This document shows, piece by piece, positions 58,620 through 64,000 of a DNA stretch of 64,000 nucleotides. Every line of letters starts with the position of its first letter. The first letter of the stretch is position 1. Below the pieces are notes generated by a model that ran no database searches, had not been told where the DNA came from, and saw only the letters and a program-made list of their open reading frames with translations. A program made the translations under genes and the position numbers. The stretch is from Lentinus brumalis (Eukaryota > Basidiomycota > Agaricomycetes > Polyporales > Polyporaceae), in NCBI GenBank assembly GCA_001792895.1, contig MARA01000006.1, positions 1,550,001-1,614,000 of the forward strand, written 5' to 3'.

Positions 58620-59832
58620 TCACTCGCTCTTCTTCTCCGCGTCCTCCTTCCTCGCCTCTTCCGACGGAACGGCTCCCGCTGTTCCCCGCAACACAAACAG
58701 AATAGCAATCAGCCTCAGCTCTTTCTACAACAGTCCCGTCGGGAATGCCCGTCCGACGAACGTGGCCGATCTGGATCCGGCGCGCCATGCTACCCCGCAT
58801 CTCGCCAGACGCTGCGAGCAACTCGGCGCACGGAGGACACGGACACCAGCACGGAGCGCGCGGAGGCAAAACGACCGCAACGGGGTTGTCGGAGATCGCG
58901 GTGCCAACGTCGTGGACAAGATGGGATTCGGGACAGCGTAGCACTCACCTTGATTTGGACTCGGGACCACGAGCTCCTTCACAACACGCTCCCCAGTCTT
59001 GATTACGCGCTTGCACGCCATCTGCCACATCCCACAGCTCACGGACCCCGCAGGCGCGAATGGAAAGGCGAGCCACCAGGTGAGTGGCCCAAACCATCCT
59101 GGAGGAAGGAAGAAGACGGCGGCCTTGCGGTACCACCATCCAATGACGAACTGCAAGCCCGTGGTCATAATCCACATGGCTGAGTTGAACTTGAGGGCGA
59201 ACGATGAACGGGTCGTTGAGAGTTCACTGTCTGGACGAGGAATCAGCAACATGCGCGCGGTTGACCACGTCGCAGACACGGTGATGCGTGGTGACGCGGA
59301 AGGCGAGAGTTGCAGTACGATGAATTCACCGTGCACCTTCAGACGATGCTCGTACGCTGCCCAATGCTTTCTTCATCTGAGCAGCGAATTGATGCCCGAA
59401 CCCCAGCCTTCGGTACACCTGGGCTCAGAATGGGTATCCGACCCATTGTCATGCCAGGGACGCAATGACGGAAAGCCACTCGAAATCGCGATGCAGGGTC
59501 TGGTACTCACTGAGCTTCTCAAGATCCGCCAACCCCTTGTCCACGCTCCTCCTCAGCTTCGCCCACTTCGCAAACTGGTCCTGCGCGCTCGTCTGCAGCA
59601 GCTCCTTCTTGTTCAGCAAGATCTCCGACTTGAGCTTGCGCTGTCTCGCCACGGTCCCGCTGTAGAATATCCGCAGATACAACGCGTAGACCTGCGGGTC
59701 GTCAGATCGTCGCGCAGACTCCGCAATGGGCCAAGGGTAATGACGCACGAATTCTAGCAGGACGCTCTTTCCTATCCACGATATTAGCTCGGTCACGAAG
59801 ACCAGCGCGAATAGCATTGCCATTAGTGTCAT
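58620..59832 (-). CDS. GET1: GET1 (tail-anchored protein insertase subunit)
   Basis: GET1/WRB is an ER membrane receptor that, with GET2, inserts tail-anchored proteins delivered by GET3. The start [20 protein letters not shown] at 59832 is a first membrane segment. A cytosolic coiled coil follows ([42 protein letters not shown]), then two membrane segments ([17 protein letters not shown] and [14 protein letters not shown]). The tail is [11 protein letters not shown], then [19 protein letters not shown]. Exons are 59511-59832, 58949-59230 and 58620-58678. Both introns are unusually long for this window (59231-59510, 280 nt; 58679-58948, 270 nt). The order and length fit GET1 well. Confidence 0.88.
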
Positions 59833-60427
59833 GTTGCCGAGGCCCGAGTGCGTGAAGCCTAGTGGAAATTACAACCAGCCAGCAGAGAGAGAGCTGGAGG
59901 ATACGTGTACAAGGATGAAGTGGAAGTCAAGGACGCGTGCTGCCGCCATGTCATAGTCAAGCCCACGTGGAAACCTCAATATTTCACTAAGCGCTCTGAT
60001 TGCACATACATACGCTGCTTATTTATCCTGGCTTATCTGCCTACTAACGAGTTGAAATCCTACTGGCATAGACACAGAGGGGAAGAACGACGCGTTCGAC
60101 GAGCGTCGACGTGTATCGTCTTGCAAACTTCAGAGAAGTTGTGGCCAGAGATCAGTCCGGGTGGAAGCAACCTAGCTGAGGCACACGGTGTGAGATGAAA
60201 AAAGGCATAGCGCATGCAGGTCTTTTAGCGGAAATGCCATAGGCCAGTAACAGAGCGATACATATGAGCGTGTGCGCGAGAGAGGATGGAATATCTCGAT
60301 GGTGCGTGCGTGGTAGGGAGGTCCGGCTTGGTGTCCAACCGCCCTCCCGGGTCGTATCTAAGCCCCCGATACAACTACAACAGCGGCATGGCTGTAGCAA
60401 GTGCGAGCGAGGCGCGGGGTGGGCAGC
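59833..60427. other. Intergenic
   Basis: This 0.6 kb lies between GET1 (start side) and the eL39 stop. It is lower in GC than its surroundings and holds only short frames. It should contain the GET1 promoter and the eL39 3' UTR. Confidence 0.5.
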
Positions 60428-60789
60428 TTAGATGTTGAGCTTCGTACGCCTCCAGTGGCGGCGCTTGGCGTTGTACTGCGTTCGTCGTTCCGTGTGAGAA
60501 CAGCAAGTTCAGAGGGGGCAACTTCAACACGACGCACCTGGATCTTGGTGTCCGACTTGAGACGGAACCACTGGGGATGGGGCTGCCCGCACGTCTCAAT
60601 ACCCTTGTTCCTCCCTCCTCCAGAGAATGTGCCAGCACTCACCGGTTCTGGCGCGACGCCTTGGCGAGGATGCGCTTCGTGCGGAAGGTCTTTTGGGAAG
60701 GCTACACAAACAAAGAGCACCATATCAGCATCTCTGAGCAGCACTCATTTCTCCAGAGCCAGATATCGAGGCGAACAGCGACATACCAT
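60428..60789 (-). CDS. RPL39: 60S ribosomal protein eL39
   Basis: eL39 is a 51-residue protein lining the ribosome exit tunnel. Exon 1 is just the ATG (60787-60789), followed by a GTATGT intron, a common layout for this gene. Exon 2 reads PSQKTFRTKRILAKASRQNR. Exon 3 reads QWFRLKSDTKIQ. Exon 4 reads YNAKRRHWRRTKLNI and stops at 60428. Between exons 2 and 3 the invariant RPIPQW needs one more C than is present in the run 60573-60576 (plus strand GGGG). Such a change in an essential one-copy gene is most likely a sequence error. It was too short and too split to stand out as a frame, but the motif match is almost complete. Confidence 0.93.
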
Positions 60790-61004
60790 CGTTCTTGCTG
60801 TCGGACGCGGGGCGGCGGCGGTTGGTGGAAAAGGGAGGAAAATTAAGTTTGGCGATGGGAAGAGGTCTGTACAGTTCTGACTAAGCACCTAATCGGGCAG
60901 TCAACCACGTGTGTTCTCCCACGGGTGCTATAGCGAGCGCGCAACGTGTCGTGTCGCGACGCGTCGCGGTGATACGTTGCACCTCAAGAGGGAGGCGCTA
61001 AATA

Positions 61005-61075
61005 AATATTAAACCGTGGGAAGAGGGGGGGAGGGGGTCCGGGGGTCCTTAATACACTTTTGGTAGACCATCCGA
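61005..61075 (+). repeat. G-rich repeat element, first copy
   Basis: A run of seven G, an A and five G is followed by TCC, five more G, and ACACTTTTGGTA. The block resembles 61437-61500, about 430 nt downstream. Confidence 0.6.
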
Positions 61076-61436
61076 GGATGGCCTGCAGAGGCTCGTAGTA
61101 CATATATCTGACTGATACCAGGCTTCAGAAACGTCCATAACATTCCTACATGCTCATCAGAGGTTGTAGAGACTATATAACCCTTGTTGGCCTCCTCTCC
61201 GAGACTGATTGCAGCTCACGGGCGTCTGTGATGCCATTTGGGAGGTGCGCGCTCGATGAGCCGAGGTGGCCGGGAGCCTCAAGATGGGCATAAATGCAGC
61301 AACTACCCACTGCAATGGATGCATATCTTCTCTCAAGATCATCTACAGAGCTTCGAGCAACCCAGGAAAGTTAGTTGTCCCGTTTCAGTAGTTCATGTCG
61401 TAAAACATGCGGAAAACATACTATATAAGGCGATTT

Positions 61437-61500
61437 CCCACGGTGGAGGGGGGAGGGGGTCCCCGGAAACTGGCTTATTGCACTTTTGGTACCTCCGGTG
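61437..61500 (+). repeat. G-rich repeat element, second copy
   Basis: GGAGGGGGGAGGGGGTCC is followed at 61481 by GCACTTTTGGTA. This is the second copy of the element at 61005-61075, lying in the probable leader of the FKBP gene. Confidence 0.6.
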
Positions 61501-61578
61501 CGACATTATATTGGCGCCTCCCTCTTGTTGCACCTGGACTGGTTCTGCTTTCCAATCTGCACTTCTTGACTTACGACC

Positions 61579-62234
61579 ATGTTCTTCATGCGCATATTCA
61601 GCTGCCTCTCTGTTCTTTTGCTCGCACTTGCTGTGGTTGCTGAGGATGCTCCGACGGAGCTGAAGATCGACCGCACTTACGTCCCGGATGACTGCAAGCT
61701 GACGGCGCAGAAGGGTGATAGACTCTCGGTCCACTACGTGAGTACTGTCTGGAACGCCGATGAGATAACCTCCTTCGCTGTGTGCTAAGCTATTGCTCAG
61801 ACTGGGAAGCTCTGGTCCAACGGCAACAAGTTCGATTCGAGGTAGCGTCGTGGTAGTCCGCATAGTATACCTGCTCTGGTTCAAGCTCTTGCTCTAGCTT
61901 GGATCGCGGACAGCCCTTACCCGTAACTCGTGAGTTCTCCCTCGGCCTGCTAACTCGCTACGTATGCTAAGCGTCATCAGTCGGAGCAATGCAAGTCATC
62001 ACCGGATGGGAGGAGGGCCTCCAGGGCATGTGTCAGGGCGAGAAGCGTACCCTCACCATCCCTCCCACTAAGGCATACGGTCCGTGCCTTCCTCCCTCGT
62101 CTGCCATCACCCAAACTCAGGTTCCAGCACTGCAGGGTCCCGTGGGTTCGGCAAGGTCATTCCTCCCAACTCGGTCCTTGTCTTCGACGTCGAGCTCGTC
62201 AAGCTCGACCCACAGGGTAAGCGCGAGGAGCTCT
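61579..62234 (+). CDS. FPR2: ER-type FKBP peptidyl-prolyl isomerase
   Basis: FKBP isomerases speed proline cis-trans isomerisation; this one has a secretory leader, as FKBP2/Fpr2. The start [19 protein letters not shown] at 61579 is a signal peptide (a second Met follows at 61588). The domain reads [72 protein letters not shown] and [19 protein letters not shown]. The active-site aromatic residues of the family are mostly kept. Four introns (about 51-63 nt) join in frame. The C terminus is KREEL, a possible KDEL-like retrieval signal. The short exon FDSS/LDRG was placed by the family pattern. Confidence 0.9.
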
Positions 62235-63736
62235 GAGACGGCATATCGTGCGATGTCCAGATGTATCATGACACACGGGAGAGTGCACAATGCAAGTACT
62301 GCTCCCAATCAATGACCGAGCCTGACTATCACCAGTACTCGCATAACCTGCCATGAAGGTGACAGGGTCGTCTCACTCTACCAAGAGCACGTTTTCTCTG
62401 AGTATCTTTCGCAGTTCCTCGATCTCTGCCATCTTTGCCTGGAACTCGTCCATCCATTGGCAGTTCTCTTGCGCGCATCGAGCTCTGGCTGACAGCACAA
62501 GGACGCGCAGAACGCTACCCATCGGTCGGGCTGTAATGTTGTGAACGCGGTATTGAACGGCACGACGCCGTTTGGGGCTGTTGGCCGTATACCATATGAA
62601 CAGACCGTAGAGGGTTCGTGAACGGTCAAGCCCGTTCTAACCTAACTCGCTGAGTCGATGGCTCTTCCTCGCCCTTGATGACTATCTATTCGATCGCGGC
62701 TTATTGCTTCACGTGCTCTGTACGAATGTTGGATGTACCTCGAGCTGGGCGTGCCACTGATGCGGGTCATGTCCGGGGCAGCGCTGGACGGGGTTTCCAG
62801 TGCTCTTCATCCATTGCCAACGCTGTCTTGACAAAACCGGGAACAAACCTGGACGGCAGCTGTGTCGTACTCACAACATACTTACATGGCGACAAATTCC
62901 AGGGACGCAGGAAGATCAGAGGAATGAAGGACTGGTGGCTAAGTAGTGACCACTTTCCGCAACTTCGCTGATACTTTGTGACCCACCGTCAGTTCGCTAT
63001 AGCGTAGAAGAGATTGGTATCTGCTCAAATACGAGCCTGGAGTTATTGTGCTTTTACTGACACTACTCAGGCAGCTCGAGCAGCATCCATGACACCCTGA
63101 GGGAGCAACTTCCAAGACGGCCTGTCGACAATGTACATGCGTCTCCAGTCCCCAGGGCACGAGCTGAAATGTTCCCGCATCTGCCAGCTCGCCCTTCGAA
63201 TCGTTCAGACGAGCTGCCAGCCGACCATCAACAACCGACCCACGCCAAAGAGCACCTGCTGATGCCGCAAGTCGCACTGCTACCCTCCCACCCCACCCCA
63301 TTCAGTCGCAGACACCTGTGTGACCCGCAGAAGCCACGAAGCCGACCCAGTGGAGACTTTCCGCCACGGCCATTGGTCACAGGGGGGCGTAAAGAAGAGT
63401 GTAGTGACTAACTAGTAGCAGATGTGAGCTAGGTGATAGAGTAACATGTAACAGCAGCGAGCGAGCAGAGAATAGATCAGGACAGCAGACCACGAATATA
63501 AGCCAATCCCTTCCTTGCACAGCACCCCTTCCTTCCCTGCCCCTTCAAGTTCCTGCCGCTGCAGTATCCAACGTTGTCGGCCCTCGCCTCCCGCCTAGCC
63601 TCCGTCCTCGACCTCGTCGCCTCCTTCTACCGTAGACGCCATACCGACAGACGTCTATGTTCTACCTCTATAGGTCTAGGTTCACCCGGGGACTTTTGGT
63701 GATGGCGTGAGGGGGTCTCCCACGAAGCGCACGAGC
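62235..63736. other. Intergenic, no gene seen
   Basis: These 1.5 kb lie between the FKBP stop and the CCP1 stop. All frames are under about 120 codons and lack motifs. A GAATATAAGCC box at about 63495 followed by a CT-rich tract looks like a plus-strand promoter, but no credible coding start follows before the CCP1 3' end. Confidence 0.5.
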
Positions 63737-64000
63737 TCAGTTCTCATCCTTCTCGTCCGAGCTCTTCATGATCCACGCCTCAGAAGTGACGAACTGCTGC
63801 GAAGGAACACCAAGCTCGAACAGGCGCGAGAGGGCGGCGGAGAAACTGCGCAGCAACAAACGTCAGCTCGCGCAGACCACGGTGACAGGTGAGTGAACGT
63901 ACTCCTTGAACCAGAGGTCCTCGTCATCCGCGTACGCCTTGACCCACTTCTTGAACGACTTGTCCTGGACGAGGACGTAGTCCGTGGGGAGCATCATGAG
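63737..64000 (-). CDS. CCP1: Cytochrome c peroxidase, C-terminal part
   Basis: This haem peroxidase of the mitochondrial intermembrane space removes hydrogen peroxide using cytochrome c. Only the 3' end is in the window. The upstream exon reads [20 protein letters not shown] then [12 protein letters not shown]. After a 59-nt intron (donor GTACGT, branch CTGAC) comes [20 protein letters not shown]. The MLPTD...D..F..YA.DE..FF.DF...F.KL.ELGVP pattern is diagnostic of CCP. The tail SDEKDEN extends beyond the usual end. The stop is at 63737, and the gene continues past 64000. Confidence 0.88.

Larger units (their letters stand above)
60790..61578. promoter_or_regulatory. Divergent region eL39 / FKBP with repeated G-rich element
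   Basis: This 0.79 kb separates the divergent eL39 and FKBP starts. A block GGGGGGG-A-GGGGG-TCC followed by CACTTTTGGTA occurs at about 61020-61062 and again at about 61446-61492. TATA boxes lie at about 61172 (ACTATATAACC) and 61421 (ACTATATAAGG). The second TATA lies about 155 nt before the FKBP start and is the likely promoter. The G runs could form quadruplexes. Confidence 0.55.

Noticed and set aside
59231..59510. C/D-box snoRNA inside the first GET1 intron
   Set aside because: AGATGAA and CTGA stretches occur, but box C does not match the consensus and no terminal stem was found.
1..64000. Biosynthetic cluster or mating-type locus
   Set aside because: No core synthase, homeodomain pair or pheromone receptor was seen. 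PRM1, the methyltransferase, NmrA and SDR genes are scattered among housekeeping genes.
1..64000. CRISPR array, rRNA operon or bacterial operon
   Set aside because: No regular spaced repeats or rRNA sequence were seen, and the genes are spliced eukaryotic genes with separate promoters.

Overview
This 64-kb window looks like nuclear DNA of a filamentous basidiomycete, most likely an Agaricomycete of the wood-decay (polypore-like) kind. The genes are dense and spliced, with introns mostly 49-70 nt long that carry GTRNGT donors, CTGAC/CTCAC branch sites and CAG/TAG acceptors. GC content is high, and CT-rich leaders follow TATA-like boxes. It also carries families typical of this group: a DUF6697-type protein, repeated F-box proteins with a GLPxxPPxLSEPAYA block, and a secreted GH92 mannosidase. 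All assignments come from reading motifs by eye; no database search was run.

Region 1-21 kb is the disturbed part. A dispersed repeat (1-1010, minus) runs into the 3' part of a PRM1-like cell-fusion gene. After it come a secreted proline/serine-rich protein, TAF12 and an F-box gene. A 1.9-kb segment carrying the 5' part of a DUF1771+Smr gene then occurs twice: a broken copy (8566-10509) and an intact gene (18932-21339). The 8.4 kb between them starts with a second copy of the dispersed repeat. It holds intron-rich but mostly non-coding or decayed transcription units on both strands, plus one possible orphan gene.

Region 21-46 kb is ordinary and gene-dense: GH92 mannosidase, peptidyl-tRNA hydrolase, an IZH3/PAQR membrane receptor, a DUF6697 protein, transcription elongation factor ELL, two paralogous F-box genes around an NmrA-like reductase, a CFA-synthase-like methyltransferase, and mitochondrial MDM31.

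Region 46-64 kb holds KAP114/importin-9, an SDR, a protein kinase, a metallophosphoesterase, an unknown protein, malate synthase (glyoxylate cycle), GET1, ribosomal protein eL39, an ER-type FKBP and the 3' end of cytochrome c peroxidase. Most are housekeeping genes with no operon-like grouping. Several pairs share short divergent promoters.

A cross-cutting observation: in five otherwise conserved genes (PRM1, IZH3, KAP114, the metallophosphoesterase and eL39), and in the broken Smr copy, the reading frame fails by one base exactly at a run of four C or G and is repaired by a fifth. For an essential gene such as eL39 this points to homopolymer under-calling in the assembly rather than gene death.
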